The notes beneath the pieces are model-generated. The model saw only the letters and a program-made list of their open reading frames with translations, had not been told where the DNA came from and did no database searches. A stretch of DNA of 64,000 bases, taken from assembly GCA_934045905.1 (NCBI GenBank), contig OW203762.1, positions 10,817,647 through 10,881,646 of the forward strand, written 5' to 3'. This document shows positions 58,001 to 64,000 of the stretch, in pieces (position 1 is the stretch's first letter; each line of letters starts with the position of its first letter). Source of the stretch: Leuctra nigra. Taxonomy: Eukaryota; Arthropoda; Insecta; Plecoptera; Leuctridae. Both the position numbers and the translations under genes were made by a program.

Positions 58001-59365
58001 GAGGTGAAGAGTACACTGACTACGAACCATCGGCAACATGATGTCGATCATAGCGCCCCTGGTGGTGGGTGTCATAGTCACTGAGGAGGTGAGGAATACA
58101 CTGACTACGAACCATCGGCAACATGATGTCGATCATAGCGCCCCTGGTGGTGGGCGTCATAGTCACTGAGGAGGTGAGGAATACACTGACTATACGAACC
58201 ATCGGCAACATGATGTCGATCATAGCGCCCCTGGTGGTGGGCGTCATAGTCACTGAGGAGGTGAGGAATACACTGACTATACGAACCATCGGCAACATGA
58301 TGTCGATCATAGCGCCCCTGGTGGTGGGCGTCATAGTCACTGAGGAGGTGAGGAATACACTGACTACGAACCATCGGCAACATGATGTCGATCATAGCGC
58401 CCCTGGTGGTGGGCGTCATAGTCACTGAGGAGGTGAGGAATACACTGACTACGAACCATCGGCAACATGATGTCGATCATAGCGCCCCTGGTGGTGGGCG
58501 TCATAGTCACTGAGGAGGTGAGGAATACACTGACTACGAACCATCGGCAACATGATGTCGATCATAGCGCCCCTGGTGGTGGGCGTCATAGTCACTGAGG
58601 AGGTGAGGAATACACTGACTACGAACCATCGGCAACATGATGTCGATCATAGCGCCCCTGGTGGTGGGCGTCATAGTCACTGAGGAGGTGAGGAGTACAC
58701 TGACTACGAACCATCGGCAACATGATGTCGATCATAGCGCCCCTGGTGGTGGATGTCATAGTCACTGAGGAGGTGAGGAATACACTGACTAAGTGTGTAC
58801 ATTTTCTTCTTTCATTCTTTATTTGAAGAGAAATATCAGAAGTGTAGGAATAGTTTTTCAATTACCTGCTAAATTTTAAGCGATTTATTTGGACTAAATT
58901 GCCGTGGCAACCCAATAACATTCGTGGAATTTAAGTGTAAGAACACAATTTACTAACCTCTTACCAAATTGCCACAGGGATCTTAAGTGACACTTCTCTG
59001 GTATACACATAGTCACATGTGACACTACTTTTATAATAATGAAATAATGAAAACGAAATAATTCAAACTGAAATAATTTCAGATCGATATTATCTTTATT
59101 GTCGTGAAATGATTTCGTTTTGAAAATGAGACACATACCAACACAGTCACAACGTTCTCTATGCAATGGTTTGTGACGTATGTTTCAGGGCAACGTGATG
59201 CAGTGGCGCACCGTGTTCTTCATCTCAGCCGGGGTGTACTTCCTGGCCAACCTCGTGTTCATCGTATTCGGTAAAGCCGATGTCCAACCCTGGGACTCGC
59301 CCCGAAGAAAGTCAAAAGAGGACATAAGACTCAACGTAGTGGCCGTACCAGTGTATACTCAATGA
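28042..59365 (+). CDS. SLC17-family anion transporter (nine exons, 475 aa)
   Basis: Join 28042-28090, 34247-34374, 47550-47780, 48275-48362, 49450-49676, 56691-56840, 57057-57189, 57672-57916 and 59189-59365: 1428 nt, every phase consistent. The protein has the SLC17 (sialin / vesicular glutamate / sodium-phosphate cotransporter) landmarks in order: GLGVRH...RVNLSIAIVAMV (TM1), SFFWGYVLTQLPAGPLVERFG (TM2), RVIQGLVQG, TLLANWAPAPERGR, YAGSVVGTIITLPLCG, IPWKSILTSVPLWAIVAAH, GFWTLMTEMPTFM, NGLLSALPYL, FTINHIDLSPNYAGTLMGI and QWRTVFFISAGVYF. Insect members are usually named putative inorganic phosphate cotransporters, but the substrate (phosphate, urate or other organic anion) cannot be read here. 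Twelve membrane spans are expected. Five introns or exons carry large exon-edge arrays, making this 1.4-kb CDS span 31 kb. Confidence 0.92.
28166..33285. mobile_element. Large foldback element 2 in SLC17 intron 1 (5.1 kb)
   Basis: It has the same architecture as element 1: terminal hairpins (28166-28540 and 32155-33285, stems with CTTGGCGCATCG), arms 28555-29460 and 30944-32150 in inverse orientation, and CTAGTGGAGCGGTCGCTCCA at the centre. The right hairpin has a divergent stem containing CGAGAAATACTTAAAAAAGG. Arms hold CCGGAAGTGACGTCA and AAAATGGCGGC motifs. No transposase ORF. A hAT MITE (29464-30089) is nested inside; 30098-30943 is unique AT-rich filler. Confidence 0.85.
29464..30089. 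mobile_element. hAT-type MITE nested in foldback element 2
   Basis: TAGGGTTGCCAACTGTCCGG at the left and GTTGGCAACCCTA at the right, with internal ATTGTCCGGAATT repeats. An exact 8-bp target duplication GGAGCGAC is at 29456-29463 and 30090-30097. The 626 bp hold no transposase. Confidence 0.94.
33506..34337 (+). repeat. 141-bp acceptor-edge array of SLC17 exon 2 (six copies)
   Basis: Units contain CTTCTTCTCTCTTGTTCAG and the first ~90 nt of exon 2. Exon starts are at 33546, 33683, 33824, 33965, 34106 and 34247. The unit is 47 codons, so from copy 2 onward the exon frame stays open straight through the intron part (AIPCIHPLLEYLLLSCSG) into the next copy. Copy 1 has a 4-nt deletion (CGGG) that breaks the frame. 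Copies 1-5 have AG|GTC at the boundary; copy 6 has AG|GAC. Confidence 0.96.
34247..34374 (+). CDS. SLC17 exon 2 (TM1)
   Basis: The sixth acceptor, TTGTTCAG|GACTGGGTG, opens the exon in phase 1, and TTCCAG|GTTAGC closes it in phase 0. It encodes LGVRHAQTFFMFSGFLVAYS and MRVNLSIAIVAMVDNKSNTN, the first membrane span and start of the lumenal loop. NKS is a possible glycosylation site at the usual place for SLC17 members. Confidence 0.92.
34375..35649 (+). other. SLC17 intron 2, unique part
   Basis: AT-rich intron with a partial SINE, a short run of CAGTACTAG/CCAGTACATGCC-type repeats (34905-34960) and a CTCCTC-rich tract (35276-35297). No coding segment was recognised. Confidence 0.5.
34699..34918 (+). 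mobile_element. 5S rRNA-derived SINE, copy 2 (head deleted)
   Basis: It starts ATACCACGGTTGCCGTCAGC, lacks most of the 5S promoter region, and then matches the family body GGGCCAGAGAGACTGGGGTG and GTTGTGGAGGCACGTG. Confidence 0.75.
35650..47624 (+). repeat. 98/99-bp acceptor-edge array of SLC17 exon 3 (about 120 copies)
   Basis: Twelve kilobases of units. Each has GCTGACTCATGCTGACTGAT, then TGTACAG and the first ~65 nt of exon 3 (GAGTTCGAGTGGGACTCTAA...). Length varies (98, 99 and shorter) through the CTGACTCA(T)G motif. Reading from any decoy acceptor gives ...WGYVLT(Q)L/HAD then TGA within the next intron part. Intron parts carry repeated CTGAC branch-point-like motifs. Markers GTTTTTCTGGGGCTAGG (37981/42688), TTCTAGG (40424/45131), GAGATTG (41596/46303) and GGGTTTACG (42401/47108) repeat at exactly 4707 bp, showing a near-identical tandem duplication of a 48-unit block (about 37930-42636 and 42637-47343). 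Confidence 0.97.
47550..47780 (+). CDS. SLC17 exon 3 (TM2-TM3)
   Basis: The last of ~120 acceptors, ATTGTACAG|GAG, opens the exon, and GTACAG|GTCAGT closes it: 77 codons, phase 0 both ends. It encodes EFEWDSKTQSLLLSSFFWGY, then VLTQLPAGPLVERFGSK and RVIQGLVQ. The F-F-W-G-Y-x-x-T-Q-x-P-x-G-x-x-x-x-R-F-G stretch is diagnostic for SLC17. Confidence 0.94.
47781..48274 (+). other. SLC17 intron 3
   Basis: 494-bp AT-rich intron with a standard acceptor (TTTCCTTTCCAG). Nothing else was seen. It is one of the few SLC17 introns with no array. Confidence 0.7.
48275..48362 (+). CDS. SLC17 exon 4
   Basis: CTTTCCAG|GGC opens in phase 0 and GCAG|GTGAGT closes in phase 1 (88 nt). GCITPCIHTLLANWAPAPER then GRFSTWAYA matches the conserved SLC17 cytosolic W-x-P-x-x-E-R-x-R loop. 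Confidence 0.93.
48591..49567 (+). repeat. 139-bp acceptor-edge array of SLC17 exon 5 (seven copies)
   Basis: Units contain GTTAATAGTCTGGACTCTGT, ACAG and the first ~115 nt of exon 5. Exon starts are at 48616, 48755, 48894, 49033, 49172, 49311 and 49450. Copies 1-3 have TTCTAG where copies 4-7 have TTCTGG (Trp to stop) and AGG for CGG three codons later. The sixth acceptor is followed by GTTCTG instead of GCTCTG. A small hairpin (48471-48535, ACCAAAGATATTAT) lies just upstream. Confidence 0.96.
49450..49676 (+). CDS. SLC17 exon 5 (TM4-TM6 region, GC donor)
   Basis: The seventh acceptor, TGTACAG|GCTCTG, opens in phase 1. GSVVGTIITLPLCGVLVTSA, VGWPSNFWLFGALGVVWSVF and SPAEHRSISDQERVYIQESV are SLC17 signatures. 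The only donor that keeps frame and joins SREE to KPPIPWKS is GAGAAGAG|GCGAGT, a GC-AG intron. Confidence 0.9.
49989..56762 (+). repeat. 102-bp acceptor-edge array of SLC17 exon 6 (66 acceptors)
   Basis: Units are TGATGTTGTATTATGATTGC, TCTGCTGCAG and the first ~72 nt of exon 6. Acceptors fall every 102 bp: the first exon start is 50061 and the last 56691, exactly 65 periods. The array's left edge begins inside exon sequence (ACGTCAGTGCCGCTATGG). In the exon frame each decoy reads KPPIPWKSILTSVPLWAIVA, AHCG then TGA. Since 102 is divisible by three, other frames on both strands stay open (one minus-strand ORF of 2315 codons). These are artefacts. Variants such as GGTCTATC, TATCATGACG and GTACCGC recur in blocks, again showing multi-unit duplication. 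Confidence 0.97.
56691..56840 (+). CDS. SLC17 exon 6
   Basis: The last CTGCTGCAG|AAG opens the exon, and AAGGCG|GTGAGC closes it: 50 codons, phase 0. KPPIPWKSILTSVPLWAIVA and WGFWTLMTEMPTFMNSVLLF are highly conserved in the family. Confidence 0.94.
57057..57189 (+). CDS. SLC17 exon 7
   Basis: Chosen acceptor CTGTTACAG|AACGGA gives FDPKA-NGLLSALPYLCQWIV, which aligns gap-free with the family's F-x-x-x-x-N-G-x-L-S-A-L-P-Y-L. A duplicate acceptor 15 nt upstream (CTTACAG|AACGAT, 57042) is also in frame and would insert NDLLQ. A third AG at 57030 is out of frame. The exon ends ATTG|GTAAAT in phase 1 and includes WISDVMNRKKLVTLVVSRKI. Confidence 0.85.
57285..57659 (+). mobile_element. 5S rRNA-derived SINE, copy 3 (most complete)
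   Basis: It runs from ATACCACGGTTCTCGTCAGA through the 5S-like promoter (AAGCAACATTGAGC, GTCAGTAGTTAGATGGATGA) and body (GGGCCAGAGAGACTGGGGTG) to a 3' part ending AACAATAATAATA. The tail stops about 12 bp before the acceptor of SLC17 exon 8. Confidence 0.88.
57672..57916 (+). CDS. SLC17 exon 8 (TM9-TM11 region)
   Basis: GTCTGATGAAG|GT opens in phase 1 with a poor pyrimidine tract. Sequence HWVPALALIGLGY, VGFTINHIDLSPNYAGTLMG and NMMSIIAPLVVGVIVTEE follows. The first of eleven donors, GAGGAG|GTGAGG, closes it in phase 0. The exon is strikingly GC-rich (GCCGTCGCGATGCTCGCCGT). Confidence 0.93.
57856..58791 (+). repeat. 85-87-bp donor-edge array of SLC17 exon 8 (eleven copies)
   Basis: Each unit has the last ~60 nt of exon 8 (CATCGGCAACATGATGTCGA...), donor GAGGAG|GTGAGG and AATACACTGACTA(TA)CGAAC. 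Donors are at 57917, 58004, 58089, 58174, 58261, 58348, 58433, 58518, 58603, 58688 and 58773. The first intervening unit is 87 nt and open in frame; later 85-nt units shift the frame. Confidence 0.96.
58792..59188 (+). other. Remainder of SLC17 intron 8
   Basis: AT-rich intron, about 400 bp. Nothing was recognised before acceptor ATGTTTCAG. Confidence 0.6.
59189..59365 (+). CDS. SLC17 exon 9 (TM12, C-terminus)
   Basis: TGTTTCAG|GGC opens in phase 0. GNVMQWRTVFFISAGVYFLA then NLVFIVFGKADVQPWDS are the final SLC17 span and tail. A 30-residue cytosolic end (...NVVAVPVYTQ) precedes TGA at 59363. Confidence 0.94.
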   Translation, partial: GNVMQWRTVFFISAGVYFLANLVFIVFGKADVQPWDSPRRKSKEDIRLNVVAVPVYTQ

Positions 59366-59417
59366 CATCCTTCATTGTCTTCTTATTTATTAGGTTCTTA
59401 TTCTATTTGAATACATG

Positions 59418-59981
59418 CAGTGGTCGAATTGGGGGAGGGATGCGGGGGGATGGCATCCCCCCATGGGGAATATATTGATGGTTCCATCCCCCCATGGCTA
59501 ATTTTTCCACTTCACCGTCCCCCCATGAGAGATTAAAAATACACTCAGAACGTCTTAAAATTGATTTCAAAGTGTCAAAAAACCAAAAAACGCCCTGCGG
59601 GGCAAGGTTTGTAGATCGTTCTCCCCACACTTTATTATAGTGAAAACTATGAAAAATTTTAAAAAAGTAGAAAATCAAAATAACTACAACTCAGAAAGTC
59701 TCAAAATTGACTTCAAAGTATCAAAAAACAAAATAACGCCCTGCGGAACGAGGCTTTTGGGGCAGGCCTCTCACACCTTAAATTGGAGTGAAAACAGAAA
59801 AATTAAACAAATATAAAAATCAAAATAACTACAACTCAGAACGTCTCAAAATTGATTTCAAAGTAGCAAAAACCCAATAACGCCCTGCGGGGCAACGTGG
59901 GGGGGGGGGGGGGGCCCGGGTCAGAAATCCTGCCAGTACCTACACCATCCCCCCATGGACTCACTTCCAATTCGACCAATG
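59418..59981. mobile_element. hAT-type MITE in the SLC17 3' flank
   Basis: Ends CAGTGGTCGAATTGG and CCAATTCGACCAATG, with exact 8-bp duplications AATACATG at 59410-59417 and 59982-59989. Inside are three ~140-bp subrepeats (AACTACAACTCAGAACGTCT, AACGCCCTGCGGGGC), CATCCCCCCATGG blocks near both ends and a poly(G) tract at 59899-59916. It begins 52 bp after the transporter stop, so it probably lies in the 3' UTR. Confidence 0.93.
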
Positions 59982-60140
59982 AATACATGGATACTGAGGT
60001 TAGAAATGAAATGGCTAGCCCAAGGAGGGAGGGTATATTAAACTAAACCTCTTAATTTGAGGAACAGCTCTTAATAATTCATTTATTTTCAAGAAAAATG
60101 TTGTATTTTTTGTACTCTTTATGTTAAAAGAGCAGCTGTA

Positions 60141-60152
60141 TTTATTAATAAA
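60141..60152. terminator. Palindromic poly(A) signal shared by SLC17 and Orai
   Basis: TTTATTAATAAA reads AATAAA on both strands. It is about 780 nt downstream of the SLC17 stop on the plus strand and about 500 nt downstream of the Orai stop on the minus strand. I saw no AATAAA closer to either gene; an ATTAAA for Orai lies at 60211-60216. Confidence 0.45.
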
Positions 60153-60655
60153 ATATTGACTCTTTGTTTATCAGCTTATTCTTCTACAAATTAAATGCAA
60201 TTAACTTAATTTTAATATGAGTATATTGTTTCTTAACTTCAGCATTAAGATTTCATCCCACCACATTATCATTCTTCGCGCACACATATTGTCGACGAAA
60301 CACTGTTCACTCATGACTACTTGTTGATGAGTTCACATAATCTGTAAATTATGACCATTCTATCCTTGGTGGATTTTGTGAACCATGAAGAACAGTTTTC
60401 CTTTCTTAATGCTGATTGGTCCTCCATTTGTACATCACAGGAAGCTTCCAAATGATTATTTAGTCAGTAGGTACCGATATTAATTAACGCAACACCTTTG
60501 CTATTAGTTCAAAAATATCGTTCAAATTGCACATGATGACCTCTAGAGAACCACTCAACATCGTCTCAATCACACACGATGTGTTTCCGCAATCAAAACT
60601 TCTCTCGGTCAAATCTCTACGTTGTTACTTCAACAACGTATAAATACAAGAAGTT

Positions 60656-61147
60656 TTATGCCGAACTCGATCCGTCATTTGCCAGTTCCAACCTCTTCTT
60701 CATCTCCTCCAAAAGCTTGAGCTCAGTGTTCGTGGCATCCAACTTGGCGTCCACCACGAGCCCTCTGAAGTACATGAAGAAGATGACGATCATGACGAGC
60801 ACTGGGACGACGACGACTGTGGAGGCCCACGCCGCGACGAACGAGAAGTCCCAGAACTTGACCCACGCGATGATGACGATCTCGACGAGGAAGAGGACGA
60901 GGCCGAGGACTGTGGACGCCGACCACGCCATCTCGATGTAGTTCCACATGCGCTCGTGCGGCGACTCCGAGACGAGGCCGCGCACATGCAGTTTGCTGAT
61001 GGCGTCGATGCTCGGCAGCAGGTACGTGCTGATCATCAGAGCGAATACGTGCACGGACACCAGCACGGTCGAGCACACGGAGAAGACGACGAACAGCCAT
61101 TCGGGGACGTCGGTGGGGTCGTTGATCTGGAGCTCCACCATCGCCAC
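60656..61147 (-). CDS. Orai: Orai coding exon 3 (TM1 end to C-terminus)
   Basis: Minus-strand acceptor TTCCTTCAG|GTGGCGATGG opens in phase 0; TAA lies at 60658-60656. It encodes [19 protein letters not shown], then TM2-TM4, and ends LANDGSSSA. It is GC-rich against an AT-rich surround. Plus-strand ORFs in the same interval are shadows. Confidence 0.95.
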   Translation of the reverse strand: MAMVELQINDPTDVPEWLFVVFSVCSTVLVSVHVFALMISTYLLPSIDAISKLHVRGLVSESPHERMWNYIEMAWSASTVLGLVLFLVEIVIIAWVKFWDFSFVAAWASTVVVVPVLVMIVIFFMYFRGLVVDAKLDATNTELKLLEEMKKRLELANDGSSSA

Positions 61148-63220
61148 CTGAAGGAACATTATCTCTTATCCATGACATGACAGTATTATAGTGTTGAAGG
61201 AGCGCGTCGACAAATATGTAATTTTCAGCACATTTAAGTCATATATTTGTTGATCTTAGAGATCATGGGAAGGGCCCGGTCCGCGGGAGTCTAGCAGTGG
61301 TGGAAAGGCCAGGACTTCACCACTGACCTGAACAGTATGGGTAACTCAGGCTATGCTCTTACACATGAGCATGCTCGCCGGCGTAGCTGCAGTGGATCAT
61401 TGGCCAACACAAACCCCACCACCGCGCAAAGATGGCAGCCGTCGGGGGGTCCTCCGTGGTGATATACCAGTGTACTCGTCAGGCTCTGAGCGTTGGCTCG
61501 AAAACGTGACTCCACACGTGTCCCCGGACTTCAGGCGCTTTGTTTAGCTACTTGACGACTGCTATCATAGTGTTCGTGACTGGCCTCTAGGGGGCTGAGG
61601 CGACTGGTTGGAGTCACCAAATGAGCGACCCACCCGTAGCATAGGCCGTGCCGTGCAATTACCTAACTCAAATATTATAATTGCCTACTCATTTTAGTAT
61701 GCTACCTATGTTACTAAATTGGAGTTATGAATTTATATGAATAACAAAAAGTATTCATCTAATTGCTTACTTGTTGAATATACACAATTTTCATTTTGTA
61801 ATATTGAACTATATTTTTGAAGTAGGAGGGACCATTTCCACTACAGATAATATGGTAATATTAGGTATTCAATTTAAAACTCGAATCGTGTTTGTTCGGC
61901 ACATGGTTGCTAAGCAACATACCTACATTGAAACCTCGGTTATCTCGGAATAAGGAAAGCAGTTTACAAAAAAACAATAACATGCGATTATATCTCGAGT
62001 CAAATCCTGAGTCAGTGGAACTATAGATTATTTTGTTACAGTAAATTATTTTGATACGAAGTTCATGCTGACTATCTAATCAATTATCAATATGTCATCG
62101 TCCTGATTATTGATTCAAGTCCCTTTGTTCTACGTTGAGTGTTGGTAGGAATAAGAGTTTTTAGTAGCATTTTTAAATGATTGATGCATACAGTTTCGTT
62201 TCCACCATGATTCGCTCCGAGCTGTGTTCGTTGCTGATGCCGTGACGTCACTACAATATCTCACCATGGCGAAGCCGGCGAGCAGCTCCGAGGTGTTGGA
62301 AGTGGACTTGAGCTTGGCTCGACTCATGTACAGACGACGCCATGACAGGTCACGTGTCGTGAGGTTCTTCTCGTTGATCATGCTAACAGGATTCTGAAAC
62401 AAACGTCAGTGTTATGCTCTGTTTTTTTTAAATAATTTTACATTCATTTTTTTCTATCTCTACTTTTAACGGGTCCTGTCACATTTTTATCCGGGCCATT
62501 TGCCTCATCGCATCCCGGTCATTTTCATCCCTTGATCCGATACAAAGCTTGCCTACAGGTTGATGCTAATTGCAAAGATTTCACATTCGTATCGAGAAGA
62601 GAATGATGGAGGTGTAGGGAGGTCGTCACACTAACCCCCAAACACTCCACTCTCTCTCTAGCCCAACGGCTGCAACAAGCTGGCCACAGATAAAATGGTC
62701 ACCCATCCAACTACTGATCCCGCTCAATGTTGCTAAACCTCGGTGATCTGAAGAGAAACAAGGTATCCAAGAGGGCACCTAATCTAGCCCTGCAATAGCC
62801 ATCCTGCCTCTGGCAGGTACCACAATAAATAAATAAATAACAACGTATTATCAACGTTACAATCTCATGCAGTGTGCGATGACTCACATGTTCCTCGCTG
62901 ACCTCCTTGCCCCTGGTGTCCACGTCGAGGTTATGGAAGGGCTCCGGCCAGGGCGCGCTGAGGGCTGCTGCTTGGAACTCCTGCGATGCGTTGTGTCTGG
63001 TCCTGAGCCGCGTCCCCCGGGTGAACGATGGGGAGGCGTCGACGCCCAGGTTGAGCGACGAGTACACCGGCGCGGGGTCCTCGAGGGAGGCGGCGGACAG
63101 CGGCTGCTCGCGCTGGTAGCCGATGAAGTTAGTGCTCGGGGAGAGAGGGTACGGTGTCTTCTTTGACTGGTAGAGAGACGGCGACGAGTGGAACTGACTG
63201 GTCGTCATCTTCTTCTCCAT
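60656..63220 (-). CDS. Orai: Orai store-operated calcium channel (three coding exons, 317 aa)
   Basis: Minus-strand join 63220-62888, 62393-62265 and 61147-60656 (954 nt, all phase 0). Orai forms the pore of the CRAC channel in the plasma membrane and is opened by STIM when ER calcium falls. The family core is present: [25 protein letters not shown] with the selectivity-filter glutamate (E106 in human ORAI1), [47 protein letters not shown] and the C-terminal coiled-coil helix [11 protein letters not shown] that binds STIM. Four membrane spans are expected. The basic pore residue equivalent to human R91 is Asn and the A94 equivalent is Glu. The gene converges on SLC17. Confidence 0.95.
61148..62264 (-). 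other. Orai intron 2 with a GC-rich block
   Basis: About 61261-61670 is unusually GC-rich (GGGCCCGGTCCGCGGGAGTC...) and looks like an inserted repeat. I could not assign it and saw no open coding frame with protein-like composition. The rest is AT-rich. Confidence 0.5.
62265..62393 (-). CDS. Orai: Orai coding exon 2 (N-terminal pore helix)
   Basis: GTTTCAG|AATCCTG opens and GCCATG|GTGAGA closes the exon: 43 codons, phase 0. [20 protein letters not shown] is followed by [14 protein letters not shown]. The extended TM1 region is conserved except at the position after STS (Asn) and three residues on (Glu). Confidence 0.95.
62605..62758 (-). mobile_element. 5S rRNA-derived SINE, copy 4 (minus strand)
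   Basis: Read on the minus strand: CAGATCACCGAGGTTTAGCA, GATCAGTAGTTGGATGGGTG and the body (GCCGTTGGGCTAGAGAGAGA). It lies in Orai intron 1. Next to it (62759-62841) a different sequence ends in an AAAT-repeat tail. Confidence 0.82.
62888..63220 (-). CDS. Orai: Orai coding exon 1 (cytosolic N-terminus)
   Basis: ATG follows a minus-strand acceptor-like CTTTCCTAG directly, so a 5' UTR exon probably lies further right. It is 111 codons, ending GAACAT|GTGAGT in phase 0. The sequence is Ser/Pro/Thr-rich and low in hydrophobics, as Orai N-termini are; it is not conserved enough to identify alone. The call rests on in-frame splicing to exon 2. A second Met (residue 5) could also start. Confidence 0.75.
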
Positions 63221-63263
63221 CTAGGAAAGTGAGAGGAAGAATGTCATCTTTTACTATATATTA

Positions 63264-63690
63264 CCGGGTGGCACAATAAAAACGCACAATGGGCGAGACA
63301 TCGCTCTGACGAAACTACTGCATAAATCGGGCTGAAATTTTACATAATATAAACAACATAATAATGTTTGATGTGTGAAAGTTTGAAAACATAACTTTTG
63401 TGGGAAAAACGTTACAGCTGTTATAATTTGGCTGACGCAAAATCGATTATACGGAGCTCAAATAGCACGCATTCAGAAAACGTCAATTGGCCGGGACGCT
63501 GTTTCTTCAAAACTACTAATGATATCAAGCTGAAAATATAAAATACTATTAAAAATATATTGCTTTCATTTGTGCGAAAATTTGAATACATTTGGATTGA
63601 TGGAACGAATGTTACGGTATCATGAAGTTCAGCTTAAACGCAGAAACTCCGGGAGATAATTTCACGTTTTGAAATTATCTTGTGTAATGT
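63264..63690. repeat. Dispersed repeat, copy 2
   Basis: It begins CCGGGTGGCACAATAAAAAC and parallels 6764-7140 (GTTACAGCTGTT, GCTCAAATAGCACGC, CTGTTTCTTCAAAACTAC). Confidence 0.7.
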
Positions 63691-63714
63691 GGGTATTGCA
63701 CTATACAATTGTAT

Positions 63715-64000
63715 CTAGTGGAGCGGTCGCTCCACCCAGCCAAGTCGTACTATACACTCACAGTCACTCAACATACCGTAAATGCCTAATAAACTGAGGA
63801 GCAGACCAAACACTTTTACTGTAAGCAACAACATGGCATTTTCGGCCTACTGGATCTCAAAATTGGTAAATCTCACATTGTTGCGAAATATCTTAATTTC
63901 GAGCTATGGCCCACCCCACTACATATACCAAATTTGGGAACAATAGGTTATGCCATTTGCGCGCTAGAGGACCGAGAAAACAGTGAAATTACACCACTTT
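63715..64000. mobile_element. Foldback element 3, one arm, cut by the window end
   Basis: CTAGTGGAGCGGTCGCTCCA then CCCAGCCAAGTCGTAC and the following 250 bp match 30943-31230 of element 2. The rest lies beyond the window. Confidence 0.9.

Noticed and set aside
58020..58861. Minus-strand ORFs of about 80-106 codons in the donor array
   Set aside because: They are the antisense of repeated exon 8 sequence (MTMTPTTRGAMIDIMLPM) and change frame with the 85/87-bp unit.
1..64000. All arrays as assembly artefacts
   Set aside because: Not fully excluded. Units carry many private variants with higher-order order, several periods coexist and phases of the true exons are intact, which argues for real DNA; only raw reads can settle the copy numbers.

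Overview
This is a stretch of an animal nuclear genome, almost certainly an insect. Short GC-rich exons with GT-AG splice sites sit in AT-rich introns, and the introns carry hAT-type MITEs, large foldback elements and a 5S-rRNA-derived SINE. The gene set fits an arthropod: an HCN/CNG-type channel, a secreted serpin, an SLC17-family transporter and an Orai calcium channel. I cannot fix the order; a hemipteran is a weak guess. There is no prokaryotic signal, and none of the very long ORFs is a real gene.

Layout. (1) 1-10480, plus strand: the 3' end of a cyclic-nucleotide-binding channel gene. A 58-bp tandem array of about 97 copies fills 1-5611 and is made of one exon's 3' edge plus its donor. 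Exon 6451-6581 and terminal exon 10064-10163 complete the nucleotide-binding domain. (2) 14.8-25.4 kb, plus strand: a complete five-exon serpin of 415 aa. A 4.6-kb foldback element sits in intron 3. (3) 28.0-59.4 kb, plus strand: a complete nine-exon SLC17-type transporter of 475 aa. All exon phases join cleanly. A 5.1-kb foldback element fills most of intron 1, and five large tandem arrays sit on the exon edges. (4) 60.7-63.2 kb, minus strand: Orai, three coding exons, 317 aa, convergent with the transporter. (5) The window ends inside a third copy of the foldback element.

The outstanding feature is a recurrent architecture. Nearly every tandem array here (58, 30, 140, 141, 98/99, 139, 102 and 85-87 bp units) covers an exon boundary. 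Each unit is the edge of a real exon fused to a few tens of bases of adjoining intron, so each unit carries its own splice acceptor or donor (one array instead carries a stop codon). The SLC17 gene alone has roughly 195 decoy acceptors upstream of its true ones and ten decoy donors. In every array only the copy contiguous with the rest of the exon gives the conserved protein. In two arrays, decoy use would keep the frame and duplicate a membrane segment. Exons were placed by translating, matching to family sequence and checking phase. No RNA evidence was available.
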